From the NCBI RefSeq assembly GCF_030816295.1, contig NZ_JAUSXV010000001.1, positions 3,100,001 to 3,164,000 of the forward strand: 64,000 bases of DNA, in the 5' to 3' direction. The notes beneath the pieces were generated by a model. It saw only the letters and a program-made list of their open reading frames with translations, was not told the origin of the DNA and did not search any database. Position 1 is the stretch's first letter. Every line of letters begins with the position of its first letter. Made by a program: the position numbers and the translations under genes. Shown here one piece after another: positions 36,939 to 46,311 of this stretch. Source of the stretch: Microbacterium natoriense (lineage in GTDB: Bacteria; Actinomycetota; Actinomycetes; Actinomycetales; Microbacteriaceae).

Positions 36939-38003
36939 TCAGGCCGAAGCCAGCTCCCGGCTCACGCCGATCCATTCGTCGAGCTTCGCCACGGCGCGGC
37001 CATCGTCGACAGCAGCCGCCGCACGCTCATAGCCTTCACGCAGTCGATCGAGGATCGGACGCTGCACCTGCCCTGCATCCCGCGAGAGCTCGAAGGCGAC
37101 GATGCCTGCCGCGGCGTTCAGCAGCACGATGTCGCGCACCGCTCCCTTCTCACCCTCGAGCGTGCGACGCAGGACCTGCGCGTTGTGCGCGGGAGAGCCG
37201 CCGATCAGGTCGGACAGCTCGGCGAGCGGGATGCCGAGGTCGCGGGGGTCGAGGTCGTGCTCGTGGATGTCACCGCGTGTGACCTCCCAGATCCGGCTGT
37301 GGCCGGTCGTGGTGAGTTCATCGAGGCCGTCATCGCCGCGGAAGACGAGGGCGGTGGCGCCGCGGGTGCGGAACACGCCCGTGATCAATGGGACCCGCTC
37401 GATCTGCGCCACGCCTACCGCGTTCGCCTCGGCTCGCGCCGGATTGCACAGCGGACCGAGCATGTTGAAGACCGTGGGCACTCCGAGCTCCGCGCGCACG
37501 GCGCCCGCGTGCTTGAACCCCGGGTGGAAGGCTCCTGCCCATGCGAAGGTGATGCCGGTGCGGTCGAGAATGGTCGCGACCGCTGCGGGGTCGAGCGTCA
37601 GTTCGAGACCGAGCGCGCCGAGCACGTCGGAGGATCCGGACGCCGAGCTCGCCGCCCTGTTGCCGTGCTTCACCACGGGGATGCCGGTGGCGCCGATGAT
37701 CACGGCCGCCGTGGTCGAGACGTTCACCGTGCCGACACGATCTCCGCCGGTTCCTACGATGTCGAGCACGTCCGGCGAGACGGGCAGAGGCACGGCGGCC
37801 TCGAGGATCGCGTCACGGAAGCCGACGATCTCGTCGATCGTCTCGCCCTTGGCACGAAGGGCGACGAGGAATCCCGCCAGCTGCGCTTCCGAGACCTCAC
37901 CCTGCATGATGCGGCGCATGGCCCAAGTCGACTCCCACACGCTGAGATCGCGCCGCTCCAGAAGGGTCGTGAGCAGGTCGGACCAGGTCAGGGAATCAGC
38001 CAT
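36939..38003 (-). CDS. trpD: Anthranilate phosphoribosyltransferase
   Basis: Second step of tryptophan synthesis: joins anthranilate and PRPP. The 354-residue protein shows the PRPP loop DIVGTGGDRVGTVNVSTTAA, VVKHGNRAASSASGSSDVL (glycine/Ser loop), and GPLCNPARAEANAVGV. No other trp gene is adjacent, which is normal for trpD in Microbacteriaceae-like genomes where it sits beside the ctaE-qcr locus. It is divergent from ctaE. Confidence 0.97.
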   Translation of the reverse strand: MADSLTWSDLLTTLLERRDLSVWESTWAMRRIMQGEVSEAQLAGFLVALRAKGETIDEIVGFRDAILEAAVPLPVSPDVLDIVGTGGDRVGTVNVSTTAAVIIGATGIPVVKHGNRAASSASGSSDVLGALGLELTLDPAAVATILDRTGITFAWAGAFHPGFKHAGAVRAELGVPTVFNMLGPLCNPARAEANAVGVAQIERVPLITGVFRTRGATALVFRGDDGLDELTTTGHSRIWEVTRGDIHEHDLDPRDLGIPLAELSDLIGGSPAHNAQVLRRTLEGEKGAVRDIVLLNAAAGIVAFELSRDAGQVQRPILDRLREGYERAAAAVDDGRAVAKLDEWIGVSRELASA

Positions 38004-38113
38004 GTGTGCGATCCTATCGGCGTCGAGAAAACGTGCAGTCCGTTCACCGTGACCGCGAGGTGAGACGGTGTCCGGCGATTTCCCGCGGATTCACCGCCGA
38101 TTCGCAGGCTTTT

Positions 38114-38129
38114 CTTAGGGTCTCCTAAG
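38114..38129. promoter_or_regulatory. Palindrome in the trpD-ctaE intergenic region
   Basis: CTTAGG-GTCT-CCTAAG is a perfect 6-base inverted repeat with a 4-base spacer, 68 bases upstream of the ctaE start and 110 bases upstream of trpD. It is AT-richer than its surroundings and could bind a regulator of the respiratory operon. Confidence 0.4.
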
Positions 38130-38184
38130 TGCACGAGAGGCAAAACCAGGCGCTCCGGTGCAAGAATCACCCCTGCGGATCGGC

Positions 38185-38190
38185 CATAAT
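38185..38190 (+). promoter_or_regulatory. Candidate -10 box of ctaE-qcrCAB
   Basis: CATAAT ends 7 bases before the GTG at 38197, so transcription would start at or near the start codon. The SD-like GGAGGA touches the GTG directly, too close to act as a normal ribosome-binding site, which also points to a leaderless message. No convincing -35 is visible. Confidence 0.4.
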
Positions 38191-38196
38191 GGAGGA

Positions 38197-38850
38197 GTGA
38201 CGACCTCAGCGACGTATGCCCCGGCGGCGAGAACGATCAAGCGGCCCAATCCGGTAGCTGTCGGAACCATTGTGTGGCTCGGCAGTGAAGTGATGTTCTT
38301 CGCGGGACTCTTCGCGATCTACTTCACCCTGCGCAGCACCTCCCCTGAACTGTGGGCGGCGCGCACGGAGCTGCTGAACGTTCCCTACGCCTTCGTCAAC
38401 ACGGCGATCCTGGTCTTCTCCTCGTTCACGTGCCAGATGGGCGTGTTCGCCGCAGAGGACCTGCAGCCGTACCGTATCGCCAAGGGCGAGAAGAACGCCG
38501 CTGGCCGTCGCCGCCTCTTCGGATGGGGCATGGTCGAGTGGTTCTTCCTCACCTTCGCTCTGGGCGCGATCTTCGTGTCCGGTCAGGTCTGGGAGTACGC
38601 GCAGCTCGTCGCAGAGGGCATGCCCATCAGCGCCGACTCCTACGCCTCGGCCTTCTACCTGACAACCGGCTTCCATGCGCTGCACGTCACCGGCGGACTG
38701 GTCGCGTTCCTCCTCGTCATCGGACGCGCCTACGCCGTCAAGAACTTCCGGCACAAGGAGGCGACGTCCTCGATCGTGGTGTCCTACTACTGGCACTTCG
38801 TCGACGTGGTCTGGATCGTGCTGTTCGTCGTTATCTACTTCCTGAAATAA
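38197..38850 (+). CDS. ctaE: Cytochrome c oxidase subunit III
   Basis: Part of the aa3 oxidase in the cytoplasmic membrane. The 217-residue protein has five membrane segments (actinobacterial CtaE lacks the first two of the seven-segment form) and typical motifs: [59 protein letters not shown]. The start [12 protein letters not shown] is the GTG at 38197; the open frame extends to 38158 but has no signal. It leads ctaE-qcrC-qcrA-qcrB. Confidence 0.96.
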   Translation: MTTSATYAPAARTIKRPNPVAVGTIVWLGSEVMFFAGLFAIYFTLRSTSPELWAARTELLNVPYAFVNTAILVFSSFTCQMGVFAAEDLQPYRIAKGEKNAAGRRRLFGWGMVEWFFLTFALGAIFVSGQVWEYAQLVAEGMPISADSYASAFYLTTGFHALHVTGGLVAFLLVIGRAYAVKNFRHKEATSSIVVSYYWHFVDVVWIVLFVVIYFLK

Positions 38851-38870
38851 GAGCGGAGCTGATCCCCGAG

Positions 38871-39674
38871 ATGGCACGAGAGAAGAAGCGCCGTTCCTCC
38901 GGCCGCCGTAGCCCCCTGGCCGCGGCAGCCCTGATCGGAGCAGGCCTCATGATCACGGGCGCGGTGTACGCAGGCGCCTCGGCGGCGTTCGCGTCGACCG
39001 ACACCCAGGCGGCCGCGGCATCCACGCTGACGGTCGAAGACGGCGAGAAGCTGTTCACCGCGAACTGCGCCACCTGCCACGGCCTCGATCTGCAGGGCAC
39101 GGCCAACGGACCGAGCCTCTACGGAGTCGGCGAGCTCGCCGCGGAGTTCCAGCTCTCGACGGGACGCATGCCGCTGCAGATGCAGGGACCGCAGGCCCCG
39201 CAGAAGAAGCCGCAGTTCACCGAGGAGCAGATCCTCGCGATCTCCTCGTACATCCAGTCCGAGGCGCCTGGGCCGACCTTCCCCGAGGACAGGATCCTCG
39301 ATGGGGAGGGCGATGTGGCTCATGGCGCAGAGCTGTTCCGTGTCAACTGCGCGATGTGCCACAACGTGGCGGCAGCCGGCGGCGCACTCACCGAGGGCAA
39401 GTACGCCCCGGCGCTCACGGAGACCAGCGCGCTGCACATGTACGCCGCCATGGTCACGGGCCCCCAGAACATGCCGGTCTTCGGCAACATGAACCTGTCG
39501 GACGAGGACAAGCGCGACATCATCTCGGCACTGCTCTTCCAGCAGCAGTCCGTGCAGATCGGCGGCGCGTCGCTCGGGTCTCTCGGACCCGTGTCGGAGG
39601 GCCTGTTCGTGTGGATCTTCGGCATCGGCGCCCTGGTCGCCATCACCGTGTGGATCACGGCGAAGTCCAACTGA
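38871..39674 (+). CDS. qcrC: Cytochrome bc1 complex diheme cytochrome c subunit
   Basis: Membrane-anchored diheme cytochrome c that passes electrons directly from the bc1 complex to the aa3 oxidase in actinobacteria, replacing soluble cytochrome c. The 267-residue protein has a basic start and an N-terminal membrane segment (about 15-40). Two heme sites follow, CATCH (residues 66-70) and CAMCH (160-164), and there is a C-terminal membrane anchor (FVWIFGIGALVAITVWIT). It starts 20 bases past the ctaE stop. Confidence 0.97.
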   Translation: MAREKKRRSSGRRSPLAAAALIGAGLMITGAVYAGASAAFASTDTQAAAASTLTVEDGEKLFTANCATCHGLDLQGTANGPSLYGVGELAAEFQLSTGRMPLQMQGPQAPQKKPQFTEEQILAISSYIQSEAPGPTFPEDRILDGEGDVAHGAELFRVNCAMCHNVAAAGGALTEGKYAPALTETSALHMYAAMVTGPQNMPVFGNMNLSDEDKRDIISALLFQQQSVQIGGASLGSLGPVSEGLFVWIFGIGALVAITVWITAKSN

Positions 39675-39710
39675 CGCTTAATCATCGAAGAGGAACGTAC
39701 GAGGAGCACC

Positions 39711-40787
39711 ATGGCACACGACGACGACTCGCAGGCTCTTGACAGGGCCTACCAGCCCTCTCCGGGGCTGGGTGTCGCAGTCAGCGATCCCGTGCAGAAC
39801 CCCGGGCTGCCGCCGCACCGCGAGCGGATGACCGACAAGGACCCGCGCGCCGAGAAGGCTGCTGTCCGCACCGTCTACACGCTGTTCTACCTGTCTCTCG
39901 CCGGAAGCATCTGGGCGGTCGCCGCTTACATGCTGTTCCCGATCGAGAGCGGCGCGCTGATCGACATCCGCCAGAACAACCTCTTCATCGGTCTCGGCAT
40001 CGCCCTTGCGCTGCTCGCTCTCGGTCTCGGCGCCATTCACTGGTCGAAGGCTCTGATGAGCGACAAGGAGCACATCGAGTACCGTCACCCCACTCGTGGC
40101 AAGGACTCGACCCGTGAGGCGGCCATCAAGGCGTTCGCCGACGCGAACGAGGAGTCCGGCTTCGGACGACGCACGATGATCCGCAACTCGCTGTTCGCCG
40201 CAGTCGTGGCATCGATCATTCCGGGGGTCACTCTGTTCCGCGGTCTCGCACCGCACTCCACCCCGGAGGACCCCACAGCGGGAGATCCCGTGGTCCTGTT
40301 GAAGCAGACCATGTGGGACAAGGGACAGCGCCTGGTGCGCGACCCCGACGGCACCCCGATCCGCGCGGCGGACGTCACCCTCGGGTCGGCTTTCCACGTC
40401 ATCCCGGAGGATCTCGCCGAGCTCAGCCACCACGACGGCTACCTCGAGGAGAAGGCGAAGGCGATCGTGCTCATGATGCGCCTGCGTCCCGAGCAGCTCA
40501 CCGAAGCCGAGGACCGCAAGGACTGGTCCTACGACGGCATCGTCGCCTATTCGAAGGTGTGCACGCACGTGGGCTGCCCTGTCGCCCTGTACGAGCAGCA
40601 GACGCACCACCTCCTCTGCCCCTGCCACCAGTCGCAGTTCGATGTGACGGATCACGCCAAGGTCATCTTCGGCCCGGCTGCACGTCCGCTGCCTCAGCTG
40701 CCCATCACCGTCGACGACGAGGGCTACCTCATCGCACGCAGTGACTTCACCGAGCCCGTCGGCCCGAGCTTCTGGGAGCGCCATTGA
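39711..40787 (+). CDS. qcrA: Cytochrome bc1 complex Rieske iron-sulfur subunit
   Basis: The 358-residue actinobacterial form with three membrane segments (about 58-78, 92-112 and 160-178). The Rieske cluster ligands are Cys284 and His286 (CTHVGC) and Cys303 and His306 (CPCHQS), with the disulfide pair Cys289-Cys305. The ATG follows GGAGCACC. Its TGA overlaps the TTG start of qcrB. Confidence 0.97.
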   Translation: MAHDDDSQALDRAYQPSPGLGVAVSDPVQNPGLPPHRERMTDKDPRAEKAAVRTVYTLFYLSLAGSIWAVAAYMLFPIESGALIDIRQNNLFIGLGIALALLALGLGAIHWSKALMSDKEHIEYRHPTRGKDSTREAAIKAFADANEESGFGRRTMIRNSLFAAVVASIIPGVTLFRGLAPHSTPEDPTAGDPVVLLKQTMWDKGQRLVRDPDGTPIRAADVTLGSAFHVIPEDLAELSHHDGYLEEKAKAIVLMMRLRPEQLTEAEDRKDWSYDGIVAYSKVCTHVGCPVALYEQQTHHLLCPCHQSQFDVTDHAKVIFGPAARPLPQLPITVDDEGYLIARSDFTEPVGPSFWERH

Positions 40788-42598
40788 GCACCGCAACGCT
40801 GTCCAAGGACGAGCAGGACACCAAGGCACCCCTTGGCGGCCGCTTCGTAGGTGCTGCGTCGAACTACATCGACGAGCGCACCAGCCTCTCCGGCTTCGTC
40901 AAGGAGCTCGGCCGCAAGATCTTCCCCGATCACTGGTCCTTCATGCTGGGCGAGATCGCCCTGTGGAGCTTCGTCGCCGTGTTCCTCTCCGGAACCTTCC
41001 TGACGTTCTTCTTCGAGGCCTCGATGGTGGAGACGCATTACACCGGCGCATACGCGCCCATGCGCGGCATCGAGATGTCCGCCGCACTCGAGTCGTCGCT
41101 GAACATCTCGTTCGACCTGCGCGGTGGCCTTCTGGTGCGCCAGATCCACCACTGGGCCGCACTCGTGTTCGTCGCCGGTATCGGTGTGCACATGCTCCGC
41201 GTGTTCTTCACCGGCGCGTTCCGCAAGCCCCGCGAGCTCAACTGGGTGATCGGCTTCGTGCTGTTCGTCCTGGCGATGGCTGAGGGCTTCACCGGCTACT
41301 CTCTCCCCGACGACCTGCTCTCGGGCAACGGCCTGCGCATCATCGACGGCATGGTCAAGGGCATCCCGCTCATCGGCACCTGGACCTCGTTCCTGCTCTT
41401 CGGCGGCGAGTTCCCCGGCACCGCGATCGTCGGTCGTCTCTACACGCTGCACATCCTGCTGCTGCCGCTGCTCGTGATCGGCCTCATCGTCGTGCACCTC
41501 ATGCTGATGATCGTCAACAAGCACACGCAGTTCGCCGGCCCCGGCCGTACGAACGACAACGTCGTGGGCTACCCGATGATGCCGGTCTACATGTCGAAGA
41601 TGGGCGGTTACCTGTTCATCGTGTTCGGCACGATCGTCCTGATCGCCACGTTCTTCCAGATCAACCCGATCTGGAACTACGGACCGTACGACCCGTCCCC
41701 CGTCTCGGCGGGAACGCAGCCCGACTGGTACATCGGATTCGCGGACGGCGCGCTGCGCCTTGCTCCGTCGAACCTCGACATCGTGTTCCTCGACCGCACC
41801 TGGTCGTTCGGCATCCTGCTTCCGCTCGTCGTCCTCGGCCTGTTCATCGTGCTCGTGGCCCTCTACCCGTTCATCGAGGCGTGGGTCACCGGAGACAAGC
41901 GGGAGCACCACCTCGCACAGCGCCCGCGCAACGCGGCGACGCGCACGGGAATCGGCGTGGCCGGAGTCATCTTCTACGCGGTGCTGTGGGCTGCCGCCTC
42001 GTCCGACCTCATCGCCACGCACTTCATGCTGACGATGGAAGGCGTGATCCACACGCTCCAGGCTCTGCTGATCATCGGCCCGGTGCTCGGCTACTTCGTC
42101 GCCAAGCGCATCGCGATCGCTCTGCAGAAGAAGGACCGCGAGATCGTCCTGCACGGCTACGAATCCGGTCGCATCGTGCGCCTCCCCGGTGGCGAGTTCA
42201 TCGAGGTGCACCAGCCGGTCGACACGTACGACCGCTGGAAGCTCATCGACGTCGACGGCTATGAGCCCCTCGTGGTCCGCCCCAACGACAAGGGCCGCAT
42301 CCCGTGGACGCAGAATCTGCGCTCCGCGATCTCGCGCTGGTTCTACGAAGACCGTCTCGCCCCGCTCACGCAAGCGGAGATCGACGAGGCCGACTCCCAC
42401 CAGCACCATGTCACGGCTCAGAACGAAGAGACCGAGGCCGCCGAGATCCAGGGCGCGCACGAGCGCGCCGGCTTCCCGGACGCTCCGCTGTCGCCGGGTG
42501 AAGAGACCCATATCGATGAGACTCCGAACACCCCAAGTTCGGTGATCGCCACCGAGCCGGTCAAGAAGCCCCGCAAGAAGTCGGACGACGGCGAGTAG
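40784..42598 (+). CDS. qcrB: Cytochrome bc1 complex cytochrome b subunit
   Basis: Quinol-oxidising diheme cytochrome b. The 604-residue protein has the b6-like core (HWAALVFVAGIGVHMLRVFF, TGYSLPDDLLSGNGLRI, LYTLHILLLPLLVIGLIVVH), the quinol-site PDWYIG region and a long cytoplasmic C-terminal extension typical of actinobacteria. The start is a rare TTG at 40784, set by the TTGA overlap with the qcrA stop and by the expected MSTATLSKDE beginning. It is the last gene of the operon, before a terminator. Confidence 0.97.
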   Translation: MSTATLSKDEQDTKAPLGGRFVGAASNYIDERTSLSGFVKELGRKIFPDHWSFMLGEIALWSFVAVFLSGTFLTFFFEASMVETHYTGAYAPMRGIEMSAALESSLNISFDLRGGLLVRQIHHWAALVFVAGIGVHMLRVFFTGAFRKPRELNWVIGFVLFVLAMAEGFTGYSLPDDLLSGNGLRIIDGMVKGIPLIGTWTSFLLFGGEFPGTAIVGRLYTLHILLLPLLVIGLIVVHLMLMIVNKHTQFAGPGRTNDNVVGYPMMPVYMSKMGGYLFIVFGTIVLIATFFQINPIWNYGPYDPSPVSAGTQPDWYIGFADGALRLAPSNLDIVFLDRTWSFGILLPLVVLGLFIVLVALYPFIEAWVTGDKREHHLAQRPRNAATRTGIGVAGVIFYAVLWAAASSDLIATHFMLTMEGVIHTLQALLIIGPVLGYFVAKRIAIALQKKDREIVLHGYESGRIVRLPGGEFIEVHQPVDTYDRWKLIDVDGYEPLVVRPNDKGRIPWTQNLRSAISRWFYEDRLAPLTQAEIDEADSHQHHVTAQNEETEAAEIQGAHERAGFPDAPLSPGEETHIDETPNTPSSVIATEPVKKPRKKSDDGE

Positions 42599-42614
42599 TC
42601 TCACCGCTGTCCGG

Positions 42615-42649
42615 AAGGCCCCGTTTCGACTCGCTCGAGACGGGGTCTT
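42615..42649. terminator. Terminator of ctaE-qcrCAB
   Basis: AAGGCCCCGTTTCGA (42615-42629) pairs with TCGAGACGGGGTCTT (42635-42649), allowing two wobble pairs, and is followed by CTTTCG. Confidence 0.8.
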
Positions 42650-42668
42650 CTTTCGTTATCCTCGAGAG

Positions 42669-43073
42669 GTGTCGTCCGTCGTACAGCTGATCCGTTCCTC
42701 CGCCCTGGCCGATGCGCCGTATGCGAGTGCAGCCACGGCACCACCGGCGTCTCGGCTGATCTTCCTCGCCGGCGCCTGCCCTCTCGACGACGACGGGCGG
42801 ACGGTGGCGCCCCATGACTATGCGGCACAGGCAGCTCGCTGCGTGGAGACGCTGAGCACCGCATTGGAGGCCGCCGGTGCGACGCTGACGGACATCATCA
42901 GCACGCGAGTGCTGGTCGCCTCCGCCGACCGCGCCGATCTCGTCACCGCCTGGGATGTCGTGCACACCGCTTTCGGGGACCACGAGGTTCCCAGCACCCT
43001 GCTCGGAGTGACGGTACTGGGTTATCCCGACCAGCTCGTCGAGATCGAGGCGGTCGCCGTGGTGGCGGCGTGA
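42669..43073 (+). CDS. RidA/YjgF-family protein
   Basis: A 134-residue member of the Rid family, whose archetype hydrolyses reactive enamines from amino acid metabolism. Visible are FLAGACPLDDDG, the central ARCVETLSTALEAAGATLTD and the C-terminal VTVLGYPDQLVEIEAVAV. The Arg that binds the substrate carboxylate in RidA is not clearly placed, so it may be a different Rid subgroup. The GTG start follows GAGAGG, and its stop overlaps the next gene (GTGA). Confidence 0.85.
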   Translation: MSSVVQLIRSSALADAPYASAATAPPASRLIFLAGACPLDDDGRTVAPHDYAAQAARCVETLSTALEAAGATLTDIISTRVLVASADRADLVTAWDVVHTAFGDHEVPSTLLGVTVLGYPDQLVEIEAVAVVAA

Positions 43074-43606
43074 GCGTCGTCATCCGTGCCGCGTCGACGG
43101 GTGACTACCTCGCGACCGAGCGCATCGAGGCGATCGCCGACACCGCGTTCGTCGATCGCTTCTCCCCGGCGGACTGGCCTGGGCCGACCAGTGCCGAAGA
43201 CCGAGCATCCGCCCCTGGCTTCCTGCTCGTGGCCGAGGATCTGGACAGCCGCACGCCGATCGGGTTCGTGCAGGTGCTCGAGATCGAGGATCACGCGCAT
43301 CTGGAGCAGCTCTCCGTGCTTCCCTCGTATTCACGGCGCGGACACGGTCGCCGCCTCATCGGCGCGGCGCTCGACGAGGCGGCTCGACGGGGCCACGCGC
43401 AGATCACTCTGCGCACCTATGCCGACGTGCCGTGGAACGGACCGTTCTATGAGACATGCGGCTTCGTTCCCTCTGAACCGGATACGAACTTCCTGCGCTC
43501 GCTGGTCGATGTGGAAGAGGCTCTCGGACTCATGGCCCACGGCCGCCGCATCCAGATGACCGCCACTCTCCCCCGCTGGCAGGATTCCGCCGATCCGCGG
43601 CGGTAA
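43070..43606 (+). CDS. GNAT-family N-acetyltransferase
   Basis: A 178-residue GNAT with the acetyl-CoA loop in LEQLSVLPSYSRRGHGRRLI (R-R-G-x-G-R pattern) and the C-terminal WNGPFYETCGFVPSE. Substrate unknown. The GTG start overlaps the RidA stop, so both are translated from one message. Confidence 0.87.
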   Translation: MSVVIRAASTGDYLATERIEAIADTAFVDRFSPADWPGPTSAEDRASAPGFLLVAEDLDSRTPIGFVQVLEIEDHAHLEQLSVLPSYSRRGHGRRLIGAALDEAARRGHAQITLRTYADVPWNGPFYETCGFVPSEPDTNFLRSLVDVEEALGLMAHGRRIQMTATLPRWQDSADPRR

Positions 43607-43647
43607 TGGGAGACGCGTGCCCAAGGCCTCAGATCTAGGCTGAATGC

Positions 43648-44067
43648 ATGATCGAACGCACCGACTACTACGCAGCCAAGCTCGCCTACGAGACGGATGC
43701 CAGTGACGTCCACGCCGCTCGCAAGGCGGGCGAGAGCATCTACGTCATCGATGTACGATCCGACGAGGCCTGGGCTCAGGGGCGCGTCGCAGGCGCGATC
43801 CACATGCACTACAGCGAGATCGCCGCCCGCGCTCCCCTCGAGATCCCCGAAGACGCCGAGGTCGTCGTGTACTGCTGGAGCCCCGGATGCAACGCCGGCG
43901 CCAAAGGGGCGCTGGAGTTCGCCAAGCTCGGGTATGCCGTCCGTGAGATGATCGGAGGCTTCGAATACTGGGTGCGCGAGGGCTACCCCGTCGAAGACGC
44001 CGACGGGGTGCACCGACGCCCTGTCGACCCGCTCACCGGCATCGCCCGGGTACGAACTCGCGCGTGA
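43648..44067 (+). CDS. Rhodanese-like domain protein
   Basis: A single 139-residue rhodanese domain with YVIDVRSDEAWAQGRVAGAI, and the active loop VVYCWSPGCNAG in which Cys76 is the likely persulfide-forming residue and Cys81 follows. It probably handles sulfane sulfur in the cytoplasm. It stands about 40 bases after the GNAT gene and ahead of a strong bidirectional terminator. Confidence 0.9.
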   Translation: MIERTDYYAAKLAYETDASDVHAARKAGESIYVIDVRSDEAWAQGRVAGAIHMHYSEIAARAPLEIPEDAEVVVYCWSPGCNAGAKGALEFAKLGYAVREMIGGFEYWVREGYPVEDADGVHRRPVDPLTGIARVRTRA

Positions 44068-44095
44068 CGGCACCGGTCCCACAGGCCAGCATAGG

Positions 44096-44127
44096 AAAAG
44101 GGCCCCTGCCGAGGCAGGGGCCCTTTT
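44096..44127. terminator. Bidirectional terminator between the rhodanese gene and ctaF
   Basis: AAAAGGGCCCCTGCC (44096-44110) and GGCAGGGGCCCTTTT (44113-44127) form a perfect 15-base stem with A/T runs on both sides, serving two convergent transcripts. Confidence 0.93.
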
Positions 44128-44139
44128 CGTCGCCTCACA

Positions 44140-44574
44140 TCAGCGGGCGAAGTTGCCTCGGTAGTACTCGTACACCCAGCCCACGATCGCGACGACGAAG
44201 ATCGCCAGTCCGATCGGAAGCAGGAAGTGCCCGACGGCCAGACCGATGATGAACACGGCCGCCGATCCGGCGAGCACGAGCGGCCACCAGGACCACGGGC
44301 TGAACTCACCGAGCTCCGGGTCGCCGTCATCGATGTCAGCGGTCAGGATGTCCTCGGGCAGTTCGCCACCCTGTGCAGAGTGCGTGCGGTCGAGGTAGAA
44401 CGCGATCATCGCGCCCATGAAGGCCGAGAAGAACAGGGCGACCGTACCGACCCATTCGATCTGGTTCACGAGCGGGAGGTCGGGGTGGGCCAGAATGTTC
44501 CAGCCCGTGTAGATCACGCCGATCAGGGCGAAGAACGCGGTGAGGATCCACCAGAGGATGACGTTGTCGCGCAT
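44140..44574 (-). CDS. ctaF: Cytochrome c oxidase subunit IV (actinobacterial)
   Basis: A 144-residue membrane protein with four segments (about 7-27, 42-62, 94-112 and 115-133) and the pattern EFSPWSWWPLVLAGSAAVFI found in actinobacterial CtaF. It is a small structural part of the aa3 oxidase. It begins 3 bases past the ctaD stop. Confidence 0.95.
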   Translation of the reverse strand: MRDNVILWWILTAFFALIGVIYTGWNILAHPDLPLVNQIEWVGTVALFFSAFMGAMIAFYLDRTHSAQGGELPEDILTADIDDGDPELGEFSPWSWWPLVLAGSAAVFIIGLAVGHFLLPIGLAIFVVAIVGWVYEYYRGNFAR

Positions 44575-44577
44575 GTC

Positions 44578-46308
44578 TCAGTGCACCTCTCGCTCGGCGC
44601 CGGCGACAGGGTAGTCGGCGGCTTCCGGGTGGTTCAGGTCGAAGGCGGGACGCTCGCTGCGGATACGCGGGATCGACGTGAAGTTGTGGCGCGGCGGCGG
44701 GCAGCTGGTCGCCCATTCGAGCGAACCGCCATAGCCCCACGGGTCGTTGACCGTGACCTTGGGCGCCTTGCGCGCCGTGATCCACACGTTCAGGAAGAAC
44801 GGCAGCATCGACGCGCCGAGGATGATCGCACCGATCGTCGACACCTGGTTCTGCCACGTGAAGTTGTCGTAGGACGAGTAGTCCGCGTAGCGGCGCACCA
44901 TGCCCTCGACGCCCAGCCAGTGCTGGATGAGGAACGTCATGTGGAAGCCGATGAACAGCATCCAGAAGTGGATGTAGCCGAGACGCTCGTTGAGCATCCG
45001 TCCGGTCCACTTGGGCCACCAGAAGTAGAAGCCGGCGAACATCGCGAACACGACGGTGCCGAACACCACGTAGTGGAAGTGCGCGACGACGAAGTACGAG
45101 TCCGAGAGCGCGAAGTCCAGCGGCGGGGCCGCGAGGATCACGCCGGTCAGACCGCCGAACACGAACGAGACGAGGAAGCCGAGGGCGAAGACCATCGGAG
45201 TCTCGAACGTGACCGATCCGCGCCAGAGTGTGCCGATCCAGTTGAAGATCTTCACGCCCGTCGGAACGGCGATGAGCATCGTCATGACTGCGAAGAAGGG
45301 CAGCAGCACCGAGCCGGTGACGTACATGTGGTGAGCCCACACCGCGACCGACAGCGCCGCGATCGCGATCGTCGCGTAGACGAGGGTCTTGTACCCGAAG
45401 ATCGGCTTGCGGCTGAAGACCGGGAAGATCTCGGACACGATGCCGAAGAACGGCAGCGCGATGATGTACACCTCGGGGTGGCCGAAGAACCAGAACAGGT
45501 GCTGCCACAGCAGCACGCCGCCGTTCGCCGGGTCGTAGATGTGCGCGCCCAGCACGCGGTCGGCGCCGGCGGCGAAGATCGCCGCAGCCAGCACGGGGAA
45601 CGCCATGAGGATTAGGAGGCTCGTGATGAGCGTGTTCCACGAGAAGATCGGCATGCGCCACATGGTCATGCCCGGTGCGCGCATGGTGATGACCGTGGTG
45701 ATGAAGTTCACCGCGCCGAGGATCGTTCCGAAACCGGAGATTCCCAGACCCAGCATCCACAGGTTCCCACCCGCGCCGGGCGAGAACGAGGCGCTTGCGA
45801 GCGGCTGATAGGCGAACCATCCGAACGAGGCCGCCCCCTGAGGCGTGAGGAAGCCGGCGACAGCGATGGTCGAGCCGAACAGGAACAGCCAGAAGGCGAA
45901 GGCGTTCAGACGAGGGAACGCGACGTCGGGAGCGCCGATCTGCAGCGGCAGAATGGCGTTGGCGAAGCCGGCGAACAGCGGCGTCGCGAACATCAGCAGC
46001 ATGATCGTGCCGTGCATCGTGAACAGCTGGTTGTACTGCTCCTTGGTGGGGACGATCTGCATCCCCGGAGCGAACAGCTCGGCGCGGATGATCAGAGCCA
46101 TCACGCCACCGAGGAGGAAGAACAGCACTGAGGCGATGAGGTACATGTACCCGATCGTCTTGTGGTCGGTGGAGGTGATCCACTTGACGACGATGTTGCC
46201 CTTCTGCTCGACGCGCGAGGAGCTCATGAGAGCGGCCTGGCGCGCGGGCAGGGTCGTCGGTCGGGAGTGGGAGGCCTCGTCGGTGCGGGGTGCTTCAGTG
46301 GTCGACAT
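44578..46308 (-). CDS. ctaD: Cytochrome c oxidase subunit I
   Basis: Catalytic subunit of the aa3 oxidase with heme a, heme a3 and CuB. The 576-residue protein has 12 membrane segments and typical motifs: [20 protein letters not shown] (heme a His), [19 protein letters not shown] (CuB His and Tyr), HHMYVTG (CuB His pair), and [20 protein letters not shown] (heme a3 and heme a His). It lies between ctaC and ctaF with gaps of only 3 bases. Confidence 0.98.
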   Translation of the reverse strand: MSTTEAPRTDEASHSRPTTLPARQAALMSSSRVEQKGNIVVKWITSTDHKTIGYMYLIASVLFFLLGGVMALIIRAELFAPGMQIVPTKEQYNQLFTMHGTIMLLMFATPLFAGFANAILPLQIGAPDVAFPRLNAFAFWLFLFGSTIAVAGFLTPQGAASFGWFAYQPLASASFSPGAGGNLWMLGLGISGFGTILGAVNFITTVITMRAPGMTMWRMPIFSWNTLITSLLILMAFPVLAAAIFAAGADRVLGAHIYDPANGGVLLWQHLFWFFGHPEVYIIALPFFGIVSEIFPVFSRKPIFGYKTLVYATIAIAALSVAVWAHHMYVTGSVLLPFFAVMTMLIAVPTGVKIFNWIGTLWRGSVTFETPMVFALGFLVSFVFGGLTGVILAAPPLDFALSDSYFVVAHFHYVVFGTVVFAMFAGFYFWWPKWTGRMLNERLGYIHFWMLFIGFHMTFLIQHWLGVEGMVRRYADYSSYDNFTWQNQVSTIGAIILGASMLPFFLNVWITARKAPKVTVNDPWGYGGSLEWATSCPPPRHNFTSIPRIRSERPAFDLNHPEAADYPVAGAEREVH

Positions 46309-46311
46309 GGC

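Noticed and set aside
38158..38196. Longer ctaE start at 38158
   Set aside because: The extra 13 residues contain no conserved sequence and would include the -10-like box; the GTG at 38197 gives the usual CtaE beginning.
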